Notes: generated from the sequence alone by a model not told the origin. DNA of 64,000 nt from a bacterium (GCA_029977205.1 JAPOLI010000002.1:29093-93092), one strand, 5' to 3'; counted from the first letter of the stretch, positions 49,533 to 59,138 are shown. A program made the numbers and translations.

Positions 49533-51614
49533 TTGGGCCAGAGGGATGACGACAAGCTGGTGCGGCAGCTCTCGCTCGTCGCATTCCTGATGGCGCAACA
49601 GCGCCCCGTTACGGCCGAGGAGATCCACGAGGCCGTCGAGGGCTACGGCGGCATGAGCGAGCAGGCATTCCTGCGCCGCTTCTACTCCGACCGGTCCGAA
49701 CTCGAGGGCGTGGGCCTCAAGCTCGCGGTGGAGCGTCCGAGCGACGACCCGTTCCAGGGCGACCTCTACGCAATGCCGCCCGAGAACTACTACCTGCCGC
49801 CCATCGCCTTCGACGAGGCCGAGCTCAGCGCGCTGCACACCAGCCTGTACCTGCTCGAGGGCCAGTTCGCCTATGCCGAGCCCCTGCGCCTGGCCCTGCA
49901 GCACCTCACCCTGGGCCGGCCCAGCCCGCTCGACGACCACGCGGCGCGCACGGTGGCCGTCAACCTGCTCGGCAGCCGCCACACGTCGGAGGTATCCAGC
50001 CACCTCATCAAGATCGAGTCGGCCATCAGCCGCCGGAAGACGATCCGGTTCCGGTACTACTCGATCGGACGCGACGACCTGGGCGACCGCGAGGTCGACC
50101 CCTACAGCCTGCTCTACATGGCAGGCAACTGGTACCTCGTCGGCTACGCACACGACCGCGAGGACCTGCGGTGCTTCCGGCTCTCGCGCATCCAGGGGCG
50201 CATCACCTTCAAGACGCGGGCGGAGCACGACTTCCCGCCGCCCAGCGAGGTCGACCTGTCGCGCTACCGCGACCGCGCCCCCTGGCAGCTGGCCGACCCG
50301 GTGGGCACGGCCGTCATTGACCTGTCGCCCACCATCGCCTGGTGGGTGGACCAGATGTTCGGTGGCCAGGGCGAATACGAGGAACGCCCGGATGGCTCGG
50401 CGGTATTCCGCACCGAGTACGGCGGCGAGCGGGAGATCGTGTCGTGGGTACTCGGGCTGGGCGAGGACGCCGAGGTTCTCGAGCCACCCGCGCTGCGCGA
50501 TTCCGCGGTGGCTGCGCTCGAGCTGCTGCGCGCGCGCCACTCGACCAAGCCGCGACGTCGTGCCAAGCCTCTCCCGCGCCCGCCCGAGGCCCCGCCCGCC
50601 GCCGAGGTGGACGACCCATCCGAGCGCGTCGTGCCGGTGGAGCGCATCTCGCGCCTGCTGGCCCTGATGACCCGCCTCCTCGCCGCGTGCGGACGGTCGT
50701 ACGAGGCAGAGGTGTCCTGCGCGGCGCTGCGGTCCGAGCTGAACCTCACCCAGGAGGCCCTCGAGGAGGATCTCACGCTGCTCAACCTCATCAACTTCGG
50801 GGGCGGCTGCTACGCGCTGTTCGCCCAGGTCGAGGGCGACGAGGTGATCGTGCAGAAGGAGGTCTACGGCGACCAGTTCTCGCGTCCGGCGCGCCTGTCC
50901 CCGCTCGAGGCGAAGGCGCTCCTCTGGGCACTCGACTTCGTGGGGGGGCGCCTGCCCCTGGTGGGCGAGGAGTCGCTGGCGTCCGCCCGCCGGAAGATCG
51001 AGGACGCCGTGGGCGAGGCCTCCACGACCGGCGTCGAGCTGGGCGCGGTGCAGACGGCCAGCGAGTCGGTGGGGGCTGCGCTGGCGCGGGCCGTGCGCGA
51101 GGACCTCGTGCTCGAGATCGACTACTGGACCGAGTCGCGCGGAGAGGTGACGAAGCGCGTCATCGAGCCACACATGCTCATGAACTCCCGCGACGCCTGG
51201 TACCTCGTCGCCTTCTGCCGGAAGGCCGGCGAGCAGCGCACATTCCGACTCGACCGCATCCGCGGCGCCACCCCCCTCGACGAGCACTTCGAGCGGCGGG
51301 TCGAGGTGGAGGCCGTCCCGTACCAGCCGTGGGGCACCTCGGCCCAGGCGGAGCAGCACGCGCAGATCGCCCGCGTGTGGTGCAGCCCCGCGATCGCACG
51401 CTGGCTGGCTGAAGAGCATCCGTCGGCCGAACGATTCTCCGATGGCTCGATCATCGCCGAGATCCCGTACGCCAGCGACGAGTGGCTGGTGCGGGAGCTC
51501 ACCAAGCACGGCGGCGAAGCCGTGCTGCACACGCCCGATGAGCTCCGCGCAGCGGTTGCGAGCAATGCGGAGCGCATGCTCGCGCACTACTCGGCCGCTG
51601 CCGCACGGCGCTAG
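49533..51614 (+). CDS. Fused PafB-PafC-type WYL-domain transcriptional regulator
   Basis: 693 residues, about twice the size of a single Paf protein: two copies of helix-turn-helix plus WYL plus WCX. The first HTH is near LSLVAFLMAQQRPVTAEEIH, the first WYL region at AGNWYLVGYAHDREDLRCFR; the second half begins near residue 375 (RISRLLALMTRLLAACGR) with its WYL region at SRDAWYLVAFCRKAGEQRTF. In mycobacteria PafBC activates DNA-damage genes independently of LexA, and fused forms occur in other actinobacteria. TTG start after AAGGAGAGG. No proteasome accessory genes are adjacent, but dprA and comM follow on the other strand. Confidence 0.87.
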   Translation: MGQRDDDKLVRQLSLVAFLMAQQRPVTAEEIHEAVEGYGGMSEQAFLRRFYSDRSELEGVGLKLAVERPSDDPFQGDLYAMPPENYYLPPIAFDEAELSALHTSLYLLEGQFAYAEPLRLALQHLTLGRPSPLDDHAARTVAVNLLGSRHTSEVSSHLIKIESAISRRKTIRFRYYSIGRDDLGDREVDPYSLLYMAGNWYLVGYAHDREDLRCFRLSRIQGRITFKTRAEHDFPPPSEVDLSRYRDRAPWQLADPVGTAVIDLSPTIAWWVDQMFGGQGEYEERPDGSAVFRTEYGGEREIVSWVLGLGEDAEVLEPPALRDSAVAALELLRARHSTKPRRRAKPLPRPPEAPPAAEVDDPSERVVPVERISRLLALMTRLLAACGRSYEAEVSCAALRSELNLTQEALEEDLTLLNLINFGGGCYALFAQVEGDEVIVQKEVYGDQFSRPARLSPLEAKALLWALDFVGGRLPLVGEESLASARRKIEDAVGEASTTGVELGAVQTASESVGAALARAVREDLVLEIDYWTESRGEVTKRVIEPHMLMNSRDAWYLVAFCRKAGEQRTFRLDRIRGATPLDEHFERRVEVEAVPYQPWGTSAQAEQHAQIARVWCSPAIARWLAEEHPSAERFSDGSIIAEIPYASDEWLVRELTKHGGEAVLHTPDELRAAVASNAERMLAHYSAAAARR

Positions 51615-51627
51615 CGCCAGCACCCCG

Positions 51628-52782
51628 TCAGGCGCCCGCGCCACGCCCGCGCACGCCGACGGCCCCGAATACACCCCCTGGCTCCCGCGCCACCAGCCCG
51701 TCGAGCTCGAGTGCCGCCAGGGCCACCGCGACCTCCGCATGGGTGATGCCCGCCTCGGCCGCGATCACATCGGCGCCGGCCGGGCCGCGCGTGACGATCG
51801 CGAGCACCAGCGCCGTCGTCCCGGTGGGAGATGGCGCCACCCGCGCCTCGGCCCATGCGCCATTGGGAACCTCCCGCACCACGTCATCGGCGGCCTCACA
51901 CACCGCTGCACCGGAGCGAATGAGGGCATTGCAGCCCGTCGACAGGCTCGATGCCGGCCAGCCCGGCACCGCCAGCACCGTGCTTCCGTTCTCCATCGCG
52001 AAGTCGGCGGTGATCAAGGCCCCGGAGCGCGCGCCGGCCTCCACCACCACCGTGGCATCACACAGGCCCGCCACGATGCGGTTGCGCGCGGGGAATCGCC
52101 ATGGCAGCGGGTCGGTGCCCGGCCAGTACTCACTCACCACCGCGCCGTTGACCTGGATCCGGTCGGCAAGGCCGACGTGACGCCGCGGGTGGATGCGATC
52201 GACAGCCGATCCGAGAACGGCGATCGTGACCCCGCCCGCTTCGAGCGCGCCCTCGTGGGCGGCGGCGTCGATGCCCCGCGCCAGCCCGCTGACGATTACG
52301 GCCCCGCGCGACGCGAGGTCCGCGGCCAGCGCCGCGGCCAGTCGACGCCCGGCTCCGGATGGGCGGCGCGAGCCCACGATTGCGATCGCCGGAGAGTGCT
52401 CGAGGGCAGACAGTGCCGTGGCCACCGACCCCACGCCGAACAGCCCGAATGGCGGATCGAAGATGCGCCGCAGGCGCGTGGGGTAGGCATTCGCCGTGAT
52501 CGGGAGGTGGAGGATCCCGCGGCCGGCGAGCGACGCCCGCACGGAGGCTGCCCGGAACGTGCCGCGCGCAGCCAGTGCCCGGTCGAGCACATCTGCGTCT
52601 GCGCGCAGCCACGCGGCCATCTGCGGCCGTGTCGCGCCCCAGAGGGCCTCCGGCCCTCCTGCCACCCGCGAGGCCCGCTGGAGGTCCCGTGAGAGCGCGT
52701 AGGACAGCCATGCGAGCCCCAGCGGCCACACCGGCCCCTCAGCGGGCGCATCCTGCGCGCCGTCGCCCGTGACACCGCTCAC
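51628..52782 (-). CDS. dprA: DNA-processing protein DprA/Smf
   Basis: 384 residues. Protects incoming single-stranded DNA and loads RecA. Rossmann-like core: AIAIVGSRRPSGAGRRLAAA, VSGLARGIDAAAHEGAL, VVSEYWPGTDPLPWRFPARN and VVVEAGARSGALITADFAME. The C-terminal winged helix (AGADVIAAEAGITHAEVAVA) matches DML1-type domains. GTG at 52782 overlaps the comM stop (GTGA); the frame continues upstream into comM without similarity. Confidence 0.94.
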   Translation of the reverse strand: MSGVTGDGAQDAPAEGPVWPLGLAWLSYALSRDLQRASRVAGGPEALWGATRPQMAAWLRADADVLDRALAARGTFRAASVRASLAGRGILHLPITANAYPTRLRRIFDPPFGLFGVGSVATALSALEHSPAIAIVGSRRPSGAGRRLAAALAADLASRGAVIVSGLARGIDAAAHEGALEAGGVTIAVLGSAVDRIHPRRHVGLADRIQVNGAVVSEYWPGTDPLPWRFPARNRIVAGLCDATVVVEAGARSGALITADFAMENGSTVLAVPGWPASSLSTGCNALIRSGAAVCEAADDVVREVPNGAWAEARVAPSPTGTTALVLAIVTRGPAGADVIAAEAGITHAEVAVALAALELDGLVAREPGGVFGAVGVRGRGAGA

Positions 52783-54302
52783 CCGAGGCCCCCTGCGCTC
52801 CGATACCGCAGGGCCTCGCCCAGGTGATCGGCCTCCACGCGCGTGCTCCCGCCGAGGTCGGCCACCGTGCGGGCCACGCGGATGACCCGGTCGCATCCGC
52901 GGGCCGTAAGCGCCAGGCGGTCGATGGCCGTTCCCAGCAGGGCGCGCGCGGCGCGATCCAGTGCCGCCGCCTCGCGTGCCGACGCCGCCCCGAGGCGCGC
53001 GTTGGCCACCCGCTGGCCCCGATCCCGTTGCATGCCGCGCGCCCGCTCAACGCGACTGCGCACGGCACTGCTCGGCTCGCCCGGAGCGCCGTCGTGCAGC
53101 ATGGCGTCGCGATCGAGGCGCGGGATGTCCACGCGCAGGTCGATGCGGTCGGCGATGGGGCCCGAGATGCGTGCGCGGTAGGCATCGGCCGCCGCGGGCG
53201 CGCACGTGCAGGCCCGTGCCGGGTCGCCTGCATGCCCGCATGGGCACGGGTTGCCCGCGCACACCAGCAGGGGCTCGGCCGGGAACCGTGCGCTGCCGGC
53301 GGCGCGCGCGATGTCGATGCACCCCTCCTCCAGCGGCTGGCGCAGTGCATCGATCGCGGTCGGGGAGAAGGCGCACACCTCGTCGAGGAACAGCACACCG
53401 AGATGGGCCAGAGTGATCTCGCCGGGCCGGGGTACGCGGCCACCCCCCACCAGTCCGGGCGCGGAGATGGTGTGGTGGGGCGACCGGAACGGCCGGTGGG
53501 TGACGAGCGCCTCGCCCGGGCCGAGCAGGCCCGCGACCGAATGCACGCGGGTGATGGCGATGGCCTCGTGCGCGCGAAGTCGCGGCATGATCCCGGGCAG
53601 GCGCCGCGCCAGCATCGTCTTGCCGCCCCCGGGTGGGCCGACCATCAGCAGCGAATGGCCACCCGCGGCGGCGATCTCGAGCGCGCGCCGCGCATCGCCC
53701 TGGCCCCGGACCTCGCACAGGTCACCCGATGCCTCGGGCGCCGCTGCGCACAGAAGCGCGTCGGCATCAACCGCCACCGGCGTGGCAGCGCAGCGGCCCT
53801 CGAGGACGTCCACCGCGTGGCGCAGGCCACGGACCCCGAGCACGCGAATGCCCGGCACCAGTGCGGCCTCGGCCGCGTTGGCCGCGGGCACCACCAGCTG
53901 CCGCCATCCGCGCCGGGCCGCGTGCTCAGCCATGACCAGCGCGCCCGCCACCGGGCGAAGGGCGCCATCGAGGGCCAGCTCGCCGATGGCCCCGGTACCC
54001 GCCAGGGCCCCGGGGCGCAACTGGCCCGACCCCGACAGCACGGCGAGGGCGATTGGCAGGTCGTACTGCGGGCCCGCCTTCCTGATGTCGGCCGGCGCGA
54101 GATTGGCGACGATGCGCTGGGCGGGCAGGGCGAATGCCTGGTTGACCAGGCCCGAGCGCACGCGCTCACGGGCCTCCTGCACCGCGGAGTCGGGCAGGCC
54201 GACCACGCTGAAGCCCGGGAGGCCCGGGCGCAGGTCGACCTCGACCTCGACCGTGGCGGTGTCGAGCCCGAGGAGCGCCGGGCTGAGCATGCGCGCGACC
54301 AT
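52779..54302 (-). CDS. comM: ComM/YifB family AAA+ ATPase
   Basis: 507 residues. N-terminal Lon-like domain (LRPGLPGFSVVGLPDSAVQE), Walker A in LLMVGPPGGGKTMLARRLPG, Walker B GVLFLDEVCAF, a Cys-rich finger CAGNPCPCGHAGDPARACTC and a C-terminal ChlI-like lid. Helicase aiding branch migration during transformation recombination. A CATGCT lies 6 bases before the ATG, a weaker version of the leaderless box. Operon with dprA, though no DNA-uptake genes are visible. Confidence 0.94.
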   Translation of the reverse strand: MVARMLSPALLGLDTATVEVEVDLRPGLPGFSVVGLPDSAVQEARERVRSGLVNQAFALPAQRIVANLAPADIRKAGPQYDLPIALAVLSGSGQLRPGALAGTGAIGELALDGALRPVAGALVMAEHAARRGWRQLVVPAANAAEAALVPGIRVLGVRGLRHAVDVLEGRCAATPVAVDADALLCAAAPEASGDLCEVRGQGDARRALEIAAAGGHSLLMVGPPGGGKTMLARRLPGIMPRLRAHEAIAITRVHSVAGLLGPGEALVTHRPFRSPHHTISAPGLVGGGRVPRPGEITLAHLGVLFLDEVCAFSPTAIDALRQPLEEGCIDIARAAGSARFPAEPLLVCAGNPCPCGHAGDPARACTCAPAAADAYRARISGPIADRIDLRVDIPRLDRDAMLHDGAPGEPSSAVRSRVERARGMQRDRGQRVANARLGAASAREAAALDRAARALLGTAIDRLALTARGCDRVIRVARTVADLGGSTRVEADHLGEALRYRSAGGLG

Positions 54303-54337
54303 GCACCGAGCATGGCCGCGCGCGACGCGCGGATGGT

Positions 54338-54362
54338 GCGCGGGCCGCCACGAGGCCCGCGC
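54338..54362 (-). terminator. Hairpin downstream of sod
   Basis: GCGCGGGCC at 54338-54346 pairs with GGCCCGCGC at 54354-54362 around a 7-base loop, 27 bases beyond the superoxide dismutase stop and upstream of comM. No T-run. Confidence 0.5.
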
Positions 54363-54388
54363 CCACCCGTCACATCATCAGAGCGGGC

Positions 54389-54994
54389 TCAGGCCGCGGC
54401 GTCGTACCGGGCCGCCACGGCGTCCCAGTTCACGACGTTCCACCACGCGTCCAGATAGACCGGACGCTTGTTCTGGTACTCGAGGTAGTAGGCGTGCTCC
54501 CACACGTCGATGCCCAGCAGGGGCGTCTTGCCCTCTGACAGCGGGGTGTCCTGGTTCGGCGTCGACATCACCTCGAGGGCGCCGCCGTTCAGCACGAGCC
54601 ATGTCCAGCCCGAGCCGAAGCGCTTCACACCGGCCTCGTTGACGGCGGACCGGAGATCGTCCACCGACCCGAACGCGGCGTCGATGGCGTCCCCCAGGGC
54701 ACCCGACGGCGCACCGCCACCGTCCGGGCCCATGATCTCCCAGAAGAGGGAGTGGTTGTAGTGGCCACCCGCGTTGTTGCGCACGGCCATCCGGATGTCC
54801 TCCGGTATCTGGTCGAGGCTCGTCAGCACGTCCTCCACGCTGGAGTCCGCCCAGGCGGTGCCGGCCAGCGCCGCATTGGCGTTGTCCACGTAGGCCTGGT
54901 GGTGGCGGTCGTGGTGGATCTCCATCGTCGTGGCGTCGATGTGCGGCTCAAGGGCGTTGAACGCGTATGGGAGCGGCGGGAGCACGAAGGGCAT
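54389..54994 (-). CDS. sodA: Superoxide dismutase, Fe/Mn family
   Basis: 201 residues. Metal ligands: His in [20 protein letters not shown], His in [20 protein letters not shown], and Asp plus His in [19 protein letters not shown]. The GGHYNHS and [10 protein letters not shown] context suggests manganese, but metal choice is not settled by sequence. Start at ATG 54994 after GAGGAG; a frame to 55162 runs through the intergenic region and is rejected. Cytosolic oxidative-stress defence. Confidence 0.95.
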   Translation of the reverse strand: MPFVLPPLPYAFNALEPHIDATTMEIHHDRHHQAYVDNANAALAGTAWADSSVEDVLTSLDQIPEDIRMAVRNNAGGHYNHSLFWEIMGPDGGGAPSGALGDAIDAAFGSVDDLRSAVNEAGVKRFGSGWTWLVLNGGALEVMSTPNQDTPLSEGKTPLLGIDVWEHAYYLEYQNKRPVYLDAWWNVVNWDAVAARYDAAA

Positions 54995-55137
54995 GCGGTC
55001 TCCTCGGGATCGGTTCGTCTCGGGTGCTTCTCCCGCAGTCTTGCCGATGCGGCCACGGGTTACACGGGGATCGGCACATTCCTGTGCGCCGATCGGTGCG
55101 ATGCGCCACACCCGCGCGACACGCGACACGCGACGAT

Positions 55138-55521
55138 ATGGGCATGCACGCGGGCCACACATACCCGGATCACGCCCTCGGCACCGCCGGTGAGGACGCC
55201 GCCGCGCGCTGGCTCATGCGGCGCGGATGGCGCGTGCTGGCTCGCAGGTGGCGCGGGGGCGGCGGGGAGATCGACATCGTGGCCGAGCGGCGGGGGATCG
55301 TGGCTGCATGCGAGGTGAAGACGCGCACGCGCACCGACCCCCACGCCCCTCCGGTCGGCTACGCCCAGCGCACGCGCATCACCCGCGCGGCCCTGGCCTG
55401 GCAGGCCCGCAACCCGGCCTTCGCGCAGCATGTGCTGCGCCCCGACCTCATCGTGGTGGTCCCACGCGGGCCGCTCTGGCACATCACGCGCATCGAGGAC
55501 ATCACCGCCGATGACGCGTGA
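55138..55521 (+). CDS. yraN: YraN/UPF0102 family endonuclease-like protein
   Basis: 127 residues. Restriction-endonuclease-like fold: [36 protein letters not shown] and [10 protein letters not shown] give the Glu, Asp, Glu-x-Lys nuclease signature. The cellular role is unclear. ATG at 55138, with an in-frame ATG at 55144 also possible. Next to rnhB and comM, its usual neighbourhood. Confidence 0.9.
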   Translation: MGMHAGHTYPDHALGTAGEDAAARWLMRRGWRVLARRWRGGGGEIDIVAERRGIVAACEVKTRTRTDPHAPPVGYAQRTRITRAALAWQARNPAFAQHVLRPDLIVVVPRGPLWHITRIEDITADDA

Positions 55522-55527
55522 TGGCAT

Positions 55528-55546
55528 CCCCGCGCCCGCGGCGGGG
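55528..55546. terminator. Short hairpin between convergent yraN and rnhB
   Basis: CCCCGC at 55528-55533 pairs with GCGGGG at 55541-55546 with a 7-base loop, filling the 25-base gap between the two stops. No T-run. Confidence 0.4.
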
Positions 55547-56230
55547 CTACTCGAACAGCGTCAGGTCGTCGCCGTATGCCCGCGACCGGAACGACCTCCG
55601 ATGCAGGGGGCAGGGGCCCAGGCGCTGCACCGCCTCAGTGTGCGCCGCGGTGATGTACCCAACGTGCTGATCGAAGCCGTACCCCGGGTAGGCGGCTGCC
55701 GCGGGGCCGCGCATCAGGCGATCCCGGGCCTCCTTGGCGATCACCGACGCGGCCGCCACGCTCGCGCTGGTGGCATCTCCCTTGACGAGGCGGCGATGGG
55801 GCGGCGCGTCCGGCCCGAGGTCGAAGCCATCCACGAGGGCCACGCCAGGCGCGGGCGATATGGCTGCGAGGGCCTCGCGCACGATGCGGATGTTGGTGGC
55901 ATGCAGTCCATCAGCGTCAATCGCCCGGGCGCTGGCCGACACCACCACCACGCTCCGGGCATGCCGCACCACCACGCCCACCAGGGCCGCCCGGCGCCGC
56001 GGGGTAAGCCGCTTGGAGTCGTCCAGGGGCGCGAGGGCGCGTGCTCCCTCCGCGCCCAGCGTGCGCAGGTCGAAGCACACCGCCGCCGCCACGATGGGGC
56101 CTGCCAGGCACCCGCGGCCGGCCTCGTCCGCGCCGGCCACAACGGGGTCACCGAGGGACATGTCGTATGCGATGAGCGATGACATGGCGCCACGGGCCTC
56201 GGGGTTGGCGCGTGCGGTGGGCCCGTCCAT
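55547..56230 (-). CDS. rnhB: Ribonuclease HII
   Basis: 227 residues. Removes ribonucleotides misincorporated in DNA. Catalytic residues: Asp and Glu in VVAGADEAGRGCLAGPIVAA, Asp in PLDDSKRLTP, Asp in VALVDGFDLG; the region KGDATSASVAAASVIAKEAR is typical. ATG at 56230 has TACGGT 6 bases upstream and is preferred to 56290; the Met at 56185 would also fit the family length. With rnhA the window encodes both RNase H classes. Confidence 0.93.
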   Translation of the reverse strand: MDGPTARANPEARGAMSSLIAYDMSLGDPVVAGADEAGRGCLAGPIVAAAVCFDLRTLGAEGARALAPLDDSKRLTPRRRAALVGVVVRHARSVVVVSASARAIDADGLHATNIRIVREALAAISPAPGVALVDGFDLGPDAPPHRRLVKGDATSASVAAASVIAKEARDRLMRGPAAAAYPGYGFDQHVGYITAAHTEAVQRLGPCPLHRRSFRSRAYGDDLTLFE

Positions 56231-56236
56231 GGTTTC

Positions 56237-56242
56237 ACCGTA
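56237..56242 (-). promoter_or_regulatory. Candidate leaderless -10 box for rnhB
   Basis: TACGGT, 6 bases before the ATG at 56230. Confidence 0.4.
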
Positions 56243-56403
56243 GCCATGGCGCCCACGGCGGGCGTGCGGACGGGCCGGATGCCCAGTCATGCCGGGGCCG
56301 ATTGTCGCCGGAGGGCTCTCGGCGGCCGACCGCGCGGGCCATGGGGCATCGCCGATTCGGGGTGCGGCACACTACCCGGCACCATCAACGCAGGAGATCC
56401 ATG

Positions 56404-57309
56404 ATGAAGCGCACGCTTGCCACCGCCGCAATCGTCCTCGTCGGCTCCGCCGGCCTGCTCGCCGGGTGCGGCGACTCCACGCCCGCGGCGGACACCACGG
56501 CCACCGCCACGAGCTCGTCGACCACCGGCCAGGCCGACGCCACGGCCACGGTGACCTCCGCCTTCGCCACGCTCCGTGGCCAGCCATACACCTCGACCGG
56601 GGTGACCGAGCAGCAATTCGACATGAGCGCCCTCCCGACGGAGTTGCAGGACGCCCTGCGCGCGCAGCTCGATGCAACCGGGGCAACGGTGAAGACCACG
56701 ACGCGCTTCGAGTCCGCGCAGCGCATCGAGACCACTCAGGAGATCGGGGGACGCACCCAGTACGTCGTCCTGTACGACGGCAGCGTGTACGTAAGCCCCG
56801 ACGGCACCACATGGGCGAAGGCCACCGGCGATGCCGCCGCGGCCTTCTCGCGCGCCGCGTCGCTCTCCGAGCTCAACCCCGCCTCGCTGTTCACCGGTAT
56901 CACCGCGGACGGCACGGGCACGGTGTCAGGGTCGTCGGCCCAGAAGTTCACCGCCGGCATCGACACCGCGACCACCGGGGATGCCGTGGCGGCGGTGACC
57001 AGCAGCCTGGGCGCCCTCGGCTCGGCCATCGGCGATGCGCTGACGATCGACTCCGGCAGCGCCGTGCTGATGGTCGATGACAGCACCGGTGCCATCTCGC
57101 AGATGACCATCACCATGCAGATCGGCCTCGACATCGGGGCGATCGCGACGGCCGCCGGTGCAGACAGCGCATCCGAGGCGGTTCTGCGCATCACGAGCAC
57201 GGGAACCGAGACCGTGACGGCTGTCGGGGGCGCCATCACGATCGAGAGGCCGGACACCACCCGCACGGTGTCATCGGTCACCGAGCTCGGGACCTTCCTG
57301 GCCTCATGA
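56404..57309 (+). CDS. Lipoprotein of LppX/LprG-like type
   Basis: 301 residues. Lipoprotein signal peptide with lipobox LLAGCG in AIVLVGSAGLLAGCGDS, then a Thr/Ser/Ala-rich linker. The mature part alternates short strands (RIETTQEIGGRTQYVVLYDG, SVYVSPDGTTWAKATGD) and has a proximal Met-rich strand ISQMTITMQIGLDIG, resembling the half-barrel lipid-binding LppX/LprG fold. AGGAG lies 7 bases before this ATG; ATG 56401 is too close to it. Cell-surface role inferred. Confidence 0.72.
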   Translation: MKRTLATAAIVLVGSAGLLAGCGDSTPAADTTATATSSSTTGQADATATVTSAFATLRGQPYTSTGVTEQQFDMSALPTELQDALRAQLDATGATVKTTTRFESAQRIETTQEIGGRTQYVVLYDGSVYVSPDGTTWAKATGDAAAAFSRAASLSELNPASLFTGITADGTGTVSGSSAQKFTAGIDTATTGDAVAAVTSSLGALGSAIGDALTIDSGSAVLMVDDSTGAISQMTITMQIGLDIGAIATAAGADSASEAVLRITSTGTETVTAVGGAITIERPDTTRTVSSVTELGTFLAS

Positions 57310-57336
57310 CCTGGGCGTCGGGCCCGGCGAGATGAC

Positions 57337-57363
57337 CCGGGCGGCGCGGCCTGCGCCGCCCGG
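57337..57363. terminator. Hairpin between convergent lipoprotein gene and rplS
   Basis: CCGGGCGGCGC at 57337-57347 pairs with GCGCCGCCCGG at 57353-57363 around a 5-base loop. No T-run on either strand. Confidence 0.6.
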
Positions 57364-57372
57364 CCGAGGACG

Positions 57373-57906
57373 TCAGTCCTTCGCGGCGTCCCCTGCGGCG
57401 GCCTCGGGGGCCTCCTCGTCAGTCGCCTCGACCTCGACGGTCTCCTCGACCACGGCCTCGGGGGTCTCCACGATCTCCTCGACCTCGACGATCTCCTCGA
57501 CGTCGGTGACCGTCGCCTCGAGATCGGGGTCCACCGGGGCGACGTCCGAGCGCTGGGACATCCAGGTCGCCTTCTCGCGCACACGGGCCTTCTTGCCCAC
57601 GCGGTCGCGCAGGTAGTACAGCTTGGCGCGACGGACGTCACCCTCGAGGGTGCGCTCGATCTTCTCGATCTTCGGCGAGTGGAGCGGGAACGTGCGCTCC
57701 ACGCCGACGCCGAAGCTCTGCTTGCGCACCGTGAACGTCTCGCGTGACGAGGCGCCCTGGCGCTTGATGACCGTGCCCTCGAACACCTGCACCCTGCGGC
57801 GCTGGCCCTCGATGACCTGGAAGTGCACGCGCACGGTGTCGCCCGGACGGAAGTCCGGGTGGTCGTCGCGGAGCTGCATTCGCTCCAGGGTCTCGATAAC
57901 GGTCAT
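57373..57906 (-). CDS. rplS: Ribosomal protein L19 with acidic C-terminal extension
   Basis: 177 residues against about 115 in most bacteria. The L19 core is intact: [64 protein letters not shown] and [20 protein letters not shown]. From about residue 118 follows an acidic low-complexity tail dominated by Glu, Val and Ala ([20 protein letters not shown]). ATG overlaps the trmD stop. The tail is unlikely to sit in the normal L19 site and may be exposed. Confidence 0.96.
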   Translation of the reverse strand: MTVIETLERMQLRDDHPDFRPGDTVRVHFQVIEGQRRRVQVFEGTVIKRQGASSRETFTVRKQSFGVGVERTFPLHSPKIEKIERTLEGDVRRAKLYYLRDRVGKKARVREKATWMSQRSDVAPVDPDLEATVTDVEEIVEVEEIVETPEAVVEETVEVEATDEEAPEAAAGDAAKD

Positions 57907-58631
57907 GCCGGGGTGTCCTCCTGGGATGAAAGCGGCGGCGAGGATAGCACCGACCCGGGGGACGGTGCGGGTCGGACCTCAGATCGGCGCCACTCCTCGA
58001 TCGCCGCGTGGTCGCCGGAGAGCAGCACCGGGGGCACTCCCCAGCCCCGGAACTCCGCCGGCCGGGTGTAGTGCGGATGCTCCACCTGGCCGTCCATGCC
58101 CGGCGAGAACGACTCCCGGTCGAGGCTCTCGTCGTTGCCCAGCGCGCCGGGCAGGCGGCGCGCGACGGCGTCGATGATGGCCATCGCCGCCACCTCGCCA
58201 CCGGCCAGTACGAAGGGGCCCAGGCTGATGCAGTCGTTCGCGAGGTGCTGGTGCACGCGCTCGTCGAAGCCCTCGTAGCGGCCGCAGAGCAGGGTGAGAT
58301 CGGGAAGTGCGGCAAGCTCGCGGGCGACCGCGTCGTCGAACGGACGGCCTCGCGGGGACAACACGACCACGCGCCGGTGCCCGCGCACCTCATCGGCGGG
58401 CATGCCATACACGGCCTCGAGGGCCGCGGCCATTACATCCACGCGCAGGACCATCCCCGGGCCGCCGCCATACGGCGCGTCGTCCACCTGGCCCTGACCC
58501 AACGGGGTGTGCTCGCGAGGGTTGAAGCACCGGATGTCGAGGCCGCTCGCTGCCTGCGCATTCGCGAGGTGGCGCGGGCGGCGGAGCCAGTCGAACCACT
58601 CGGGGAACAGCGTGAGCACATCGACCTTCAC
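57903..58631 (-). CDS. trmD: tRNA (guanine-37-N1)-methyltransferase
   Basis: 242 residues. SPOUT-fold enzyme preventing frameshifts at G37. [42 protein letters not shown] and [17 protein letters not shown] are diagnostic. The GTG overlaps the rimM stop (GTGA). The C-terminal Pro/Ser-rich tail is variable. Confidence 0.97.
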   Translation of the reverse strand: MKVDVLTLFPEWFDWLRRPRHLANAQAASGLDIRCFNPREHTPLGQGQVDDAPYGGGPGMVLRVDVMAAALEAVYGMPADEVRGHRRVVVLSPRGRPFDDAVARELAALPDLTLLCGRYEGFDERVHQHLANDCISLGPFVLAGGEVAAMAIIDAVARRLPGALGNDESLDRESFSPGMDGQVEHPHYTRPAEFRGWGVPPVLLSGDHAAIEEWRRSEVRPAPSPGSVLSSPPLSSQEDTPA

Positions 58632-59134
58632 AGCAGTCCCTCGCGCAGGATGAGGCGCCGGGCGCCGGCATCCACCTCGACGACGGCATCCATCGTGAAC
58701 GGGAGGAGGATCTCCCCCTCCCCGGTCATGACGATGAGCGCGTCGTTGGCGGGCCCGGGCTGGACGCCGCGCACGGTGCCCACGAGGACATCGCCGTCAC
58801 GTACCTCGTAGCCCACGAGGTCGCGCACGTAGAAGGTGTCCGCATCACGCGGCTCCGGCAGGCGTGACGCATCGACGAGCACCACCGCCCCCGTGAGAGC
58901 AGCCGCCTCCTCGCGCGCGCCGACGCCCTCGAATGACAGGATCGCCTTCGGCGCCTCGCCGCGACGTGCGGCGAGGATGAGGCCCCGCTCGGAGTCGCCC
59001 AGGCGAACAGTCACGGCGTCACCCGGCTCAAGCGTGCCGAGGGTCGGGCCATCGGCATGCGCCGTAATGGCCCCCCGCACCCCGTGCGGGCGACCCAGCC
59101 GCGCGATGGCGACCCGCTCACCCGCGTCCGGCAT
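58628..59134 (-). CDS. rimM: Ribosome maturation factor RimM
   Basis: 168 residues. N-terminal RimM barrel (VAIARLGRPHGVRGAITAHA) and C-terminal PRC-barrel (TFYVRDLVGYEVRDGDVLVG, PGPANDALIVMTGEGEILLP). Assists assembly of the 30S head around S19. Four bases after the KH-domain gene. Confidence 0.94.
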   Translation of the reverse strand: MPDAGERVAIARLGRPHGVRGAITAHADGPTLGTLEPGDAVTVRLGDSERGLILAARRGEAPKAILSFEGVGAREEAAALTGAVVLVDASRLPEPRDADTFYVRDLVGYEVRDGDVLVGTVRGVQPGPANDALIVMTGEGEILLPFTMDAVVEVDAGARRLILREGLL

Positions 59135-59138
59135 CGCG

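Noticed and set aside
49494..51740. Very long open frame (748 codons) antisense to the PafBC gene
   Set aside because: GC-rich codon bias leaves the opposite strand free of stops; the translation is low-complexity and fits no family, while the plus-strand frame has WYL domains and a ribosome site.
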